DNA of 42,183 nt from Bacteroidales bacterium. Lineage in GTDB: Bacteria; Bacteroidota; Bacteroidia; Bacteroidales; Tenuifilaceae. The translations under genes were made by a program, and so were the position numbers. Below, piece after piece: positions 26,117 through 33,528 of this stretch (position 1 is its first letter; each line of letters starts with the position of its first letter). The notes under the pieces were generated by a model. That model was not told the DNA's origin and did no database searches. It saw nothing but the letters and a program-made list of their open reading frames with translations. The stretch is taken from the NCBI GenBank assembly GCA_025361485.1, contig JANYLA010000066.1, positions 1-42,183 of the forward strand, written 5' to 3'.

Positions 26117-27628
26117 ATGTCTCAACCATTTATATATCTGATTATTGGTTTGGCTCTTGGTGGGCTTATTCTGTGGCTGTTTTTTAGAGTGAAACTGGCA
26201 TCCTCAAATTCTGATAGCGGAAAATTAAAAGAATTACAAAAACTATTCGATGAGTCAAACACTCAGCTGTCGATTGCCAAGGATAGGCTAAGCCGTACAG
26301 ATGAGATGGTTAAATCATATCAAGCAGAATTAAATGCAGAGAAAACAGCTCGGCTTGATGCTGCAACTAAGTTATCGGCCATTGATGCAAAACACATTGA
26401 ATACGTCAGGCAGTACGAAGCACAACTGGTTGAGCGAGAAAAATTGCAAACCGAGATTAAAAAAATCAATGAGTTGTATAATGGCTCGCGGGAGAAAGTT
26501 ATTGAACTTGAGCATGAGAATAAGTACCTTAAGGAATCGTTGGATAGGCAGAAATTAGAGCTGGAGGATATTGGTAAAAAATTTTCCAACGAGTTTAAGC
26601 TGCTTGCCGATCAGATTCTGGAGGATAAAACCCAACGTTTCACTAAGATGAATCAGGAAAATCTCGATAGGTTGCTTAAGCCGCTTGGGGAGAATATCCA
26701 GCAGTTTCAGAAACAGGTACAAGAGGTTTACGAAAAGGAGAGTAAGGAACGATTCTCGTTAGGAAATGAGGTGAAGCAGCTCCGTGAGCTGAACCAAACC
26801 ATTAGCCAGGAGGCCAAAAATCTCACCGATGCGCTTAAAGGACAAGCAAAAACTCAGGGCAATTGGGGCGAGATGATTCTTGAGAGTATTCTCGAAAAAT
26901 CGGGTCTGGTTAAAGGTCGTGAATACTCTGTACAGGAATCGGTTAAGGATTCGGATGGCAAGCGTTTTCAGCCCGATGTAATTCTTTCATATCCCGATAA
27001 TCGTAAGGTGATAATCGACTCCAAGGTATCGTTGGTTGCCTATGAGCGCTATAGCGCAAGCTCAAATAAGGAGGATCAGGATAAGGCGCTGGCTGAGCAT
27101 CTCCGGTCAACTCGTAGCCATATCGATTCGTTGAGTTCAAAGAGCTATCAGGATATGGTGGGTTCGCTCGATTCGGTGATGATGTTTATACCCATTGAAC
27201 CTGCTTACATGGTCGTAATGGAGGCCGATTCCGACCTTTGGAATTACGCTTACAGCCGAAGAGTTTTGCTTATAAGCCCAACAAATCTGATTGCAGCCTT
27301 AAAATTGATATATAATCTTTGGCAGCATGAGTTTCAGAACAGGAACGCCATTGAGATTGCAAATCGGGGTGGATTGCTCTACGATAAATTCGTAGGCTTT
27401 GTCGAAAACCTAACAGCTATTGGCGAAAATTTACATAAAGCGCATACTAGCTATGAATCGGCATTTAATCAACTTAAGGAAGGGAAAGGGAACCTGATTT
27501 CGCAAGCAACGCAGTTGAGGGAGCTTGGTGTAAAAGCCAAAAAAACAATCCCGAGCGAACTAATCGACGAGAATGATGTTAATGAGTTAAACTCTCAAGG
27601 TCAATTACCATCAAAGGAACAGGAGTAG
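26117..27628 (+). CDS. rmuC: DNA recombination protein RmuC
   Basis: RmuC-family protein with a predicted PD-(D/E)XK-type nuclease fold, genetically linked in E. coli to limiting inversions at short repeats. It has an N-terminal membrane anchor (about 5-23, FIYLIIGLALGGLILWLFF) and a long coiled coil (about 30-240). The RmuC domain follows, with QGNWGEMILESILEKSGL, FQPDVILSYPDNRKVIIDSKVSLVAYERY and MMFIPIEPAYMVVME; the PDVI...IIDSKV stretch is the nuclease-like core. The length of 503 aa is typical. Start ATG 26117. The glycosyltransferase gene follows after 4 nt, so the two are co-transcribed, probably without functional linkage. Confidence 0.95.
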   Translation: MSQPFIYLIIGLALGGLILWLFFRVKLASSNSDSGKLKELQKLFDESNTQLSIAKDRLSRTDEMVKSYQAELNAEKTARLDAATKLSAIDAKHIEYVRQYEAQLVEREKLQTEIKKINELYNGSREKVIELEHENKYLKESLDRQKLELEDIGKKFSNEFKLLADQILEDKTQRFTKMNQENLDRLLKPLGENIQQFQKQVQEVYEKESKERFSLGNEVKQLRELNQTISQEAKNLTDALKGQAKTQGNWGEMILESILEKSGLVKGREYSVQESVKDSDGKRFQPDVILSYPDNRKVIIDSKVSLVAYERYSASSNKEDQDKALAEHLRSTRSHIDSLSSKSYQDMVGSLDSVMMFIPIEPAYMVVMEADSDLWNYAYSRRVLLISPTNLIAALKLIYNLWQHEFQNRNAIEIANRGGLLYDKFVGFVENLTAIGENLHKAHTSYESAFNQLKEGKGNLISQATQLRELGVKAKKTIPSELIDENDVNELNSQGQLPSKEQE

Positions 27629-27632
27629 AGCT

Positions 27633-28562
27633 ATGATTTCAGTTTGCATTCCAGTATATAATTTTGACGTTAACGAGCTAACCGATTCGTTGCTTGAGCA
27701 GGCGAATAGGATTGGTTATCCTATTGAAATTCTTTTGTTTGACGATCATTCCTTGTCCTATTTCAGAAAAGTAAACGCATCGCTCAATAATCGAAAGGAT
27801 GTAAATTACCTTGAGTTTGATTTTAACATTGGCCGTTCGAAGATTCGAAATCGCTTGGCCGATTTTGCCTCGGGGCGTTGGCTGCTATTCCTTGATTGCG
27901 ATATGGTTATTGATGACCCCAATTTTTTAAAAGGATACGTTGATGTTTTAACCAAAGCTGAGGTTATTTGCGGAGGCATAAAGTATGGCAAGAAACCTTT
28001 CAGAGAGGAGCTAATTCTTCGATGGAAGTATGGAGTCTTTCGTGAATGTAAAAAGGCTATTCGTCGGCAATTATCACCCTACAACTCTTTTATGAGCGGT
28101 AATTTCTTAATTTCAAATGAAATATTTCATACCATTCGTTTTAATGAGGATATTTCGGGATATGGCCACGAGGATACCGTTTTTGGGATTGATCTAAAAC
28201 GACGAAAAATCTCGTTATTACACATCGAAAATCCAAGTTTACACCTAGGCTTAGAGCCATGTTTTGATTTTCTTCAAAAATCGGAGCAGAGTGTCATTAA
28301 CTTAACAAAGTTGATGCAGAATGCACCTAACTTAAGAAAAGATCTTGAACGAACAGTCAATGTCCTTCGGGTATTCAAAGTGTTAAGATTTCTTGGCTTA
28401 ATATTGATTCTTCGATGGGTATTCCGTGTTATCAACCCTGTTATACGCCGGAGTTTATGTAGCCGACATCCTTCATTATTGATGTTCGATGTTTATAAAC
28501 TTGCACTACTGGCAAAACTATACTCTAAGGGCTGGATGTCGTCTTTGTCTAAATACTTCTAA
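27633..28562 (+). CDS. Family 2 glycosyltransferase
   Basis: Predicted GT-A fold glycosyltransferase (GT2), 309 aa. N-terminal ISVCIPVYNFD and IEILLFDDHS form the nucleotide-sugar binding core. The metal-binding DxD is LDCDM (Asp88-x-Asp90). FMSGNFLISNEIF and GYGHEDTVFGIDLKRR match the acceptor/ED motif region seen in GalNAc-transferase-like GT2 members. The C-terminus has a hydrophobic stretch (about 248-268, VLRFLGLILILRWVFRVI) with many Arg residues, suggesting peripheral attachment to the inner membrane. Donor and acceptor are unknown; there is no polysaccharide cluster around it. It is translationally close to rmuC (4-nt gap). Confidence 0.88.
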   Translation: MISVCIPVYNFDVNELTDSLLEQANRIGYPIEILLFDDHSLSYFRKVNASLNNRKDVNYLEFDFNIGRSKIRNRLADFASGRWLLFLDCDMVIDDPNFLKGYVDVLTKAEVICGGIKYGKKPFREELILRWKYGVFRECKKAIRRQLSPYNSFMSGNFLISNEIFHTIRFNEDISGYGHEDTVFGIDLKRRKISLLHIENPSLHLGLEPCFDFLQKSEQSVINLTKLMQNAPNLRKDLERTVNVLRVFKVLRFLGLILILRWVFRVINPVIRRSLCSRHPSLLMFDVYKLALLAKLYSKGWMSSLSKYF

Positions 28563-28566
28563 ATAG

Positions 28567-28590
28567 AGTTGACAGTGGCTAGTTGACAGT
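28567..28590 (+). repeat. Short direct repeat AGTTGACAGT
   Basis: AGTTGACAGT occurs at 28567-28576 and 28581-28590. Related GTCAACTGAC and GGTCAAC occur at 28691-28700 and 28711-28717 on the other side of the der terminator. They look like dispersed intergenic repeat debris. Confidence 0.5.
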
Positions 28591-28633
28591 TCACAGAAGA
28601 CTTCTCTAGAGTTTGATAAATCGAAAGTATCTT

Positions 28634-28663
28634 AAAAAAGGGTTGTCTAACTCCAGACAACCC
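28634..28663 (-). terminator. Terminator after der
   Basis: Perfect 9-bp stem, GGGTTGTCT (28640-28648) with AGACAACCC (28655-28663), 6-nt loop. On the minus strand it is followed by TTTTTT (A run 28634-28639), 54 nt past the der stop. The plus-strand side lacks a T run, so it serves der. Confidence 0.82.
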
Positions 28664-28716
28664 TCAATTCAGAATGTATAATATGTGTGTGTCAACTGAC
28701 AACCCACAACGGTCAA

Positions 28717-30027
28717 CTACTTTTGTCTAAAGAATAGCTGAAGCGGAACTCCTGTAAAATTGAAGTTTTCTCGAAGTTTATTCTCAATGTATCGTTTGTA
28801 AGGATCCTTGATGTATTGGGGAAGATTACAGAAAAAAGCAAACGATGGCGTATGTGTTGGAAGTTGAGTAGCAAACTTAATCTTAACATACTTTCCCTTG
28901 TGTGCAGGAGGTGGATAAGACTCAATCGCCTCCTGAATAAAATCGTTTAGCTTTGAGGTTGCAATTCTGCGGTTACGGTTTTCGAAAACTTCCATAGCCG
29001 TTTCAAGTACCTTTAAGAGTCGTTGTTTTGTTATTGCCGATGTAAAAATGATAGGAACATCCTGAAATGGTGCAATTGACTCTTTAATCAGTTTAGAATA
29101 CTCCTCGGTTGTTTTATGGGTTTTTTCCACCAAATCCCATTTATTCACAACAATTACAGCCCCTTTTCTATTTTTAATGATAAGATTAAAAATATTTTGA
29201 TCCTGACCTTCAAATCCTTGTGTTGCATCGATTACCAATAGGCATATATCTGCATTCTCTATGGCTCTAATCGATCTCATTACCGAGAAAAATTCTAAGT
29301 CTTCACTAACCTTGGTTTTTTTACGTAAACCGGCGGTATCAACCATGAAGAAATCGTGACCAAACTTGGTGTAGCGAGTGTTAATTGAATCGCGGGTAGT
29401 ACCCGCAATCGGGGTTACAATATTACGTTCCTCGCCAACCAATGAGTTTATTAACGATGATTTACCCACATTTGGTCTACCCACAATGGCAATCTTAGGT
29501 ATTTCAACAACCTCTGATTGCTCTTCGCTAGGTGGATCAAATCCTTTAACAAGATCGTCAAGTAAATCGCCTGTTCCCGAACCGCTAATAGATGAAATGC
29601 AGTAAGGATCTCCTAGTCCAAAATTGTAGAACTCCGTTGCATCTAACCTGATGTCGTTGTTATCAACCTTATTGGCAACAACAAAAACTTTCTTTTTGCT
29701 TTTTCGAAGGAGTTCAGCAACGGCCATATCCATATCGGTAATCCCGGTCATGGTATCAACCAGGAACAGGATTACATCCGATTCTTCAATGGCGATTTTA
29801 ACCTGTTTACGAATCTCCTCTTCGAATATATCATCTGAGTTAATAACAAATCCACCAGTATCGATTATCGAAAACTCAATACCGTTCCAATCGGATTTGC
29901 CATATAATCTATCGCGGGTTACTCCAGCGGTTTCATCAACAATTGCGTGTCTTCCTCCAACCATTCGATTAAAAAATGTCGATTTTCCAACATTTGGACG
30001 ACCAACTATAGCTACTAAATTTCCCAT
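28717..30027 (-). CDS. der: Ribosome biogenesis GTPase Der (EngA)
   Basis: Essential double-GTPase for 50S subunit maturation. The first G domain has G1 [14 protein letters not shown]3 DTGG and G4 NKVD. The second (from about 175) has G1 [15 protein letters not shown]3 DTAGLRKK and G4 NKWD. A C-terminal KH-like domain (about 350-436) includes [13 protein letters not shown] and [23 protein letters not shown]. The 436-aa length is standard. Leftward; era lies 114 bp upstream on the same strand, separated by short repeats. It ends at a hairpin. Confidence 0.98.
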   Translation of the reverse strand: MGNLVAIVGRPNVGKSTFFNRMVGGRHAIVDETAGVTRDRLYGKSDWNGIEFSIIDTGGFVINSDDIFEEEIRKQVKIAIEESDVILFLVDTMTGITDMDMAVAELLRKSKKKVFVVANKVDNNDIRLDATEFYNFGLGDPYCISSISGSGTGDLLDDLVKGFDPPSEEQSEVVEIPKIAIVGRPNVGKSSLINSLVGEERNIVTPIAGTTRDSINTRYTKFGHDFFMVDTAGLRKKTKVSEDLEFFSVMRSIRAIENADICLLVIDATQGFEGQDQNIFNLIIKNRKGAVIVVNKWDLVEKTHKTTEEYSKLIKESIAPFQDVPIIFTSAITKQRLLKVLETAMEVFENRNRRIATSKLNDFIQEAIESYPPPAHKGKYVKIKFATQLPTHTPSFAFFCNLPQYIKDPYKRYIENKLRENFNFTGVPLQLFFRQK

Positions 30028-30109
30028 TTTTTCTGTGATGCTGTTTAATGTTTTGCAGTGTTACCAGTTTTGAGTGCTTCGAGTGCCTAAAGTTTTTTCT
30101 TGTAACTCT

Positions 30110-30139
30110 AAGTACTCCAAACTCCAAGTACTCCAAACT
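30110..30139 (+). repeat. Tandem repeat unit AAGTACTCCAAACT
   Basis: Two copies with a 16-bp period (30110-30125 and 30126-30139) lie directly against the era stop codon. Imperfect relatives lie just to the left (GAGTGCTTCGAGTGCC at 30072-30087). No coding role is seen. Confidence 0.6.
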
Positions 30140-30141
30140 TC

Positions 30142-31023
30142 CTAGTGAGAATACCCGAATCTCTTCAGCTTGTTATCATTATCTCTCCAATCGGGGTCAA
30201 CTTTAACATAGAGTTCAAGGAATACTTTCTTATCGAGAAACTTCTCTAGGTCGAGTCTCGATTCTATCCCAACCCATTTCAGCATCTTGCCTTCATGACC
30301 GATAACAATCGCTTTTTGCGATTCGCGGCCTACGTATATAACCGCTCTAATGCTATCGAGTTTAGGGCTTTCTTTATACTCTTCGATTTCAACCTCAACG
30401 GAGTAAGGAATCTCTTTCTGATAGTGAAGTAGAATTTTCTCTCTGATAATTTCTGAGGCGAAAAACCTCATGGTTTTATCGGTTAAAGTCTCTTTTGAGA
30501 AGTATTCAGGGCTTTCAGGGAGAATCTCTTTTATGATGGAGATTAATCCATCACAATTAAAATTATGAAGCGCCGAAACGGGTAATATTCTCGCTTTAGG
30601 CATTAAGTTGCTCCAAAGTTCAACTTTCTCTGTTACTTTCTCCTGATAGGTTAAGTCAACCTTATTGATTACAAGAATAACAGGTACGCCAAGATTTTGA
30701 ATCTTATCGAGGAATTCCTGATTTTTATTGGGTGTTTCATATACATCGGTGATGTAGAGAATAACATCAGCATCATCGAGTGCTGATTCTACATACTTCA
30801 TCATCGATTCCTGCAGCTTGTAGGCAGGTTTCAAAACCCCTGGGGTGTCAGAGTAAACAATCTGAAAATCTTCTCCGTTAACAATCCCCATAATTCTATG
30901 GCGAGTTGTTTGTGCTTTCTTAGTGATAATTGATATTTTCTCACCAACCAAAGCGTTCATTAGGGTTGATTTACCAACGTTGGGGTTTCCAATTATATTT
31001 ACAAATCCTGCTTTGTGTGCCAT
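30142..31023 (-). CDS. era: GTPase Era
   Basis: GTPase that binds the 3' end of 16S rRNA and assists 30S subunit assembly, peripheral to the membrane. G1 GNPNVGKSTLMNALVG, switch region KAQTTRHRI, G3 DTPG, G4 NKVD, and SALHNFN as the G5 region are all present. The KH domain begins near 200 (ETLTDKTMRFFASEIIREKIL) and includes VIGHEGKMLKWVGIESR; the C-terminus is LYVKVDPDWRDNDNKLKRFGY. The frame also allows a TTG at 31038; ATG 31023 (MAHKAGFVNI, 293 aa) fits the family better. It is 57 bp from the pseudouridine synthase gene, likely in one leftward transcript with der. Confidence 0.98.
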   Translation of the reverse strand: MAHKAGFVNIIGNPNVGKSTLMNALVGEKISIITKKAQTTRHRIMGIVNGEDFQIVYSDTPGVLKPAYKLQESMMKYVESALDDADVILYITDVYETPNKNQEFLDKIQNLGVPVILVINKVDLTYQEKVTEKVELWSNLMPKARILPVSALHNFNCDGLISIIKEILPESPEYFSKETLTDKTMRFFASEIIREKILLHYQKEIPYSVEVEIEEYKESPKLDSIRAVIYVGRESQKAIVIGHEGKMLKWVGIESRLDLEKFLDKKVFLELYVKVDPDWRDNDNKLKRFGYSH

Positions 31024-31080
31024 AGGTCTATTTATCAATTTATGTAAGATTCAAATATTTAGGTGATTTTTACGCCTAAT

Positions 31081-32709
31081 TTATTCAAATCGATTCATTT
31101 TCAACATATTGATTTCAACCTGATTCAGAAATCTCCATTTGCCACGGGGTAAATTCTTTTTGGTTAATCCGGCAAAGTAAACCCTGTCTAACCTCGAAAC
31201 TTTATACCCAAGCGCATCAAACATATTTCTTACAACCCGATTCTGTCCTGTGTGGATTTCAACTCCAACCTCAGTACCATCAGAATCTTCGGTATATTCA
31301 ACGGCATCAGCCTTTACAAGTTCACCATCAAGATCAACCCCAGCAATCATTTTCTCCATGTCCTCGCGGGTTAACGCTTTATCGAGGCCAACATGGTAGA
31401 TTTTTTTCTTCATGTGGCTTGGGTGAGTCAACTTCTTGGTCATCTCCCCATCGTTGGTGAGCAGGAGTAGACCTGTACTATTCCTATCGAGGCGGCCTAC
31501 TGGATAAACACGCTCAGTACAAGCACCCTCAATCAGCTCCATAACGGTTCTTTTTGCGTTAGGATCCTCAACAGTGGTGATATAATCTTTTGGCTTATTG
31601 AGCAGGATATAAACCTTATGCTCAGCCTCTAACTTTTTTCCTCTAAAACAAACCTCGGCGTTAGGGTCAATTTTTGTTCCTACCAGAGAAACAATCTCGC
31701 CGTTAACGGTAATCATTTCATTTTGGATAAACTCATCGGCCTCGCGTCGACTGCAAAGGCCAGAGTTTGAAATATATTTATTCAAACGGATTAGCCCATC
31801 GCTATCAACCTCAAGGAAAGGTTTATCATCATATTCCCTTTTTGGTTTTGACACTGGCTTATCGATGTAAACTTTTTCGCCAGTAGTTGGCATAACTAAG
31901 CGCAGCTTAGCTTTTTTATCCGATTCGGGTTTTGGCGTATAAGGTTTTCTATCCTTTGTTCTATCGCCTAACCTAATTCTATCGTCGTTACTGGTTCGTG
32001 GTCTTCTGGAGTTTTCGTCGTTCTCACCTCTTGAATCCCTATCTTTTACAACACGTGTAGACATGTAACCGGTCGATTTGCCGGCAATATTTCTTGAGGT
32101 TTTTCTTGGTTCAACTTTCTTTACCTCAAAACGTCTTTCTTTCTTTGGGAATGGTTTCTCATCAAAGTTATTTTCGCTAGAAAAGTCTTTATCAGAAGGC
32201 TCGTTTCGTCGATCTTTTGATGGGATTACAATCTTACGTCTTTCAGTTGGTTCTACATTTTTTTCAAAAGAAGGTCTTTCAATCCTACGTCTCTCGGTTG
32301 GTTCGCTTCTTTTTTCTAACAATGCTTTTTCGATACCACCTTCAATTTCGGCAGAAAAATCTTCATTGCTTTTTTTAAATGAACCTGTGCGAGGGGTGTA
32401 GGTTGATTTGCTAGCGCTAGGGCTAATATCACTTTTTTTGATTGACCTTTTTATCTCTTGGTCACTGTCGGAGGAGCCAATAGGCTTCTTCTTTGTAGCG
32501 CTATCGTCAGAAGTTTTTCGTGTTGGTTTTTCTGAAACGAAGGGGGTTGATTCACTGTTTTCTGTTTCTGAGCCTTTGTCAACGCTATCGTTGGTGGTTG
32601 AAACAGGACGAGCCTTTAAAGTTCGTGGTTGGTAAACCTTGCTTGGTTCACTTTCGGAATTGGTGCGCGTCTCGCGTTTAACTCCGACATTTTTCTTTAT
32701 ATCTTTCAT
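31081..32709 (-). CDS. RsuA/RluB-family pseudouridine synthase, long N-terminal extension
   Basis: rRNA pseudouridine synthase. The C-terminal 240 residues form the standard enzyme: an S4 RNA-binding domain (LIRLNKYISNSGLCSRREADEFI, VNGEIVSLVGTKI), then the catalytic domain with VYPVGRLDRNSTGLLLLTNDGE (catalytic Asp in GRLD), THPSHMKKKIYHV, and IHTGQNRVVRNMFDALGY. This pattern fits RluB/RluF/RsuA; the target base cannot be read by eye. The first 300 residues or so are a Lys/Arg/Glu/Ser-rich, probably disordered extension with imperfect repeats (EPTERRRIERPS, EPTERRKIVIPS). Charged extensions on this enzyme occur in Bacteroidota but this one is long. ATG 32709 (543 aa) is preferred to the TTG at 32742. 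Confidence 0.92.
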   Translation of the reverse strand: MKDIKKNVGVKRETRTNSESEPSKVYQPRTLKARPVSTTNDSVDKGSETENSESTPFVSEKPTRKTSDDSATKKKPIGSSDSDQEIKRSIKKSDISPSASKSTYTPRTGSFKKSNEDFSAEIEGGIEKALLEKRSEPTERRRIERPSFEKNVEPTERRKIVIPSKDRRNEPSDKDFSSENNFDEKPFPKKERRFEVKKVEPRKTSRNIAGKSTGYMSTRVVKDRDSRGENDENSRRPRTSNDDRIRLGDRTKDRKPYTPKPESDKKAKLRLVMPTTGEKVYIDKPVSKPKREYDDKPFLEVDSDGLIRLNKYISNSGLCSRREADEFIQNEMITVNGEIVSLVGTKIDPNAEVCFRGKKLEAEHKVYILLNKPKDYITTVEDPNAKRTVMELIEGACTERVYPVGRLDRNSTGLLLLTNDGEMTKKLTHPSHMKKKIYHVGLDKALTREDMEKMIAGVDLDGELVKADAVEYTEDSDGTEVGVEIHTGQNRVVRNMFDALGYKVSRLDRVYFAGLTKKNLPRGKWRFLNQVEINMLKMNRFE

Positions 32710-32945
32710 AGTACAAATTTGACTGCTATTCCTTTGAATCAAAGCAGTTTATTCAAAAAACAAGTTTAAAAATAGTTCGCAAAGATACTCTTTATTCTTT
32801 GATATTCTATTTCGGGTAATATTTTTATAATCAAAAGATTAAAATGCAGGAATATATTGGGAGTGATTTGAAATTCTCAGAAGTTAAAGAAGTCTGAAAA
32901 GTCAAAGAAGGAGAATGTAAAAGAATAGCTTTTAACGGATAACGG

Positions 32946-33218
32946 TTAACGATTTGAATCCTTTGAACTTTCCTTTACCTCATCCTCAACCTTAGCTTTA
33001 ACCTCGTCAGCTACCTTGTTTGCTTCATTCTTAATATCTTCAGTTACTTTATTAATCTCCTCCTTAATTAGGTCCGAAGCTTTCTGGAACTCGCGGTAAC
33101 CTTTCCCAAGACCTTTGGCAACTTCAGGTAATTTTTCTGTACCAAACATAAGGAATGCAACAAACGCTATAAATAGTATTTCGGTCATGCTGATAAATAG
33201 GAGATTGTGGTAGTGCAT
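32946..33218 (-). CDS. tatA: Twin-arginine translocase subunit TatA/TatE
   Basis: Small pore-forming subunit of the Tat system for export of folded proteins. A short N-terminal membrane helix (about 8-27, with MTEILFIAFVAFLMFG) is followed by the FG hinge, the amphipathic helix KLPEVAKGLGKGYREFQKASD, and a charged C-terminal coil rich in Lys/Glu. The 90-aa length suits TatA. TatB cannot be fully excluded, but the tail is short. The ATG at 33188 (MTEILF) is an alternative start; the longer form keeps the LLF lead typical of Bacteroidota homologues. tatC is not in the window. Confidence 0.9.
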   Translation of the reverse strand: MHYHNLLFISMTEILFIAFVAFLMFGTEKLPEVAKGLGKGYREFQKASDLIKEEINKVTEDIKNEANKVADEVKAKVEDEVKESSKDSNR

Positions 33219-33245
33219 TTGGGTTTATTTATTATTAAAAGAATT

Positions 33246-33271
33246 AACCACGGAGACACAGAGAACACAGA
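33246..33271 (+). repeat. 26-bp inverted repeat, left arm
   Basis: Core ACCACGGAGACACAGAG. It is perfectly complementary to 33396-33421. The core matches a repeat I recall from intergenic regions of many unrelated environmental bacteria; that recollection is not checked here. Confidence 0.9.
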
Positions 33272-33395
33272 ATTTGCGTTTACAATTGAAGAGCGTTGCT
33301 CCCATAAAAAAAACTGAATATATTTGGTAAACTCATTTGCAACAAGCATTATCAGATACTTACTTCGACCGTTATCTTTTATGAAAAAACAGCAC

Positions 33396-33421
33396 TCTGT
33401 GTTCTCTGTGTCTCCGTGGTT
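33396..33421 (-). repeat. 26-bp inverted repeat, right arm
   Basis: Exact reverse complement of 33246-33271. The two arms could fold into a long hairpin in the tatA leader or mark the ends of a small non-autonomous element. Confidence 0.9.
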
Positions 33422-33445
33422 TTGTATTTATTGACTTTAGAATTA

Positions 33446-33478
33446 CAAATCTATAAACTTAATTTGAGTAGTAACAAA
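33446..33478 (-). promoter_or_regulatory. Candidate promoter for tatA
   Basis: On the minus strand TTTG (33478-33475) and TAGATTTG (33453-33446) are spaced by 21 nt and match the Bacteroidota -33/-7 consensus. A transcript from here would have a leader of about 220 nt containing both 26-bp repeat arms. The -33 element overlaps the secDF terminator. Confidence 0.45.
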
Positions 33479-33509
33479 AAATCCTGCCTTTAGTTGGGCA
33501 GGATTTTTT
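33476..33509 (-). terminator. Terminator after secDF
   Basis: Perfect 13-bp stem, AAAAAATCCTGCC (33476-33488) with GGCAGGATTTTTT (33497-33509), 8-nt loop, A/T runs on both edges, 19 nt past the secDF stop. Confidence 0.88.
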
Positions 33510-33528
33510 GAATAGTTTTAATAAAATA

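Larger units (their letters stand above)
33219..33528. other. Intergenic region with 26-bp inverted repeats
   Basis: 310 bp between tatA and secDF. It holds the two arms of a 26-bp inverted repeat (33246-33271, 33396-33421), a candidate tatA promoter (33446-33478) and the secDF terminator (33476-33509). The 124 bp between the arms show no ORF or recognisable element. Confidence 0.7.

Noticed and set aside
33246-33421. CRISPR-like repeats
   Set aside because: Only two copies, in opposite orientation, with one long spacer; no array and no cas genes.
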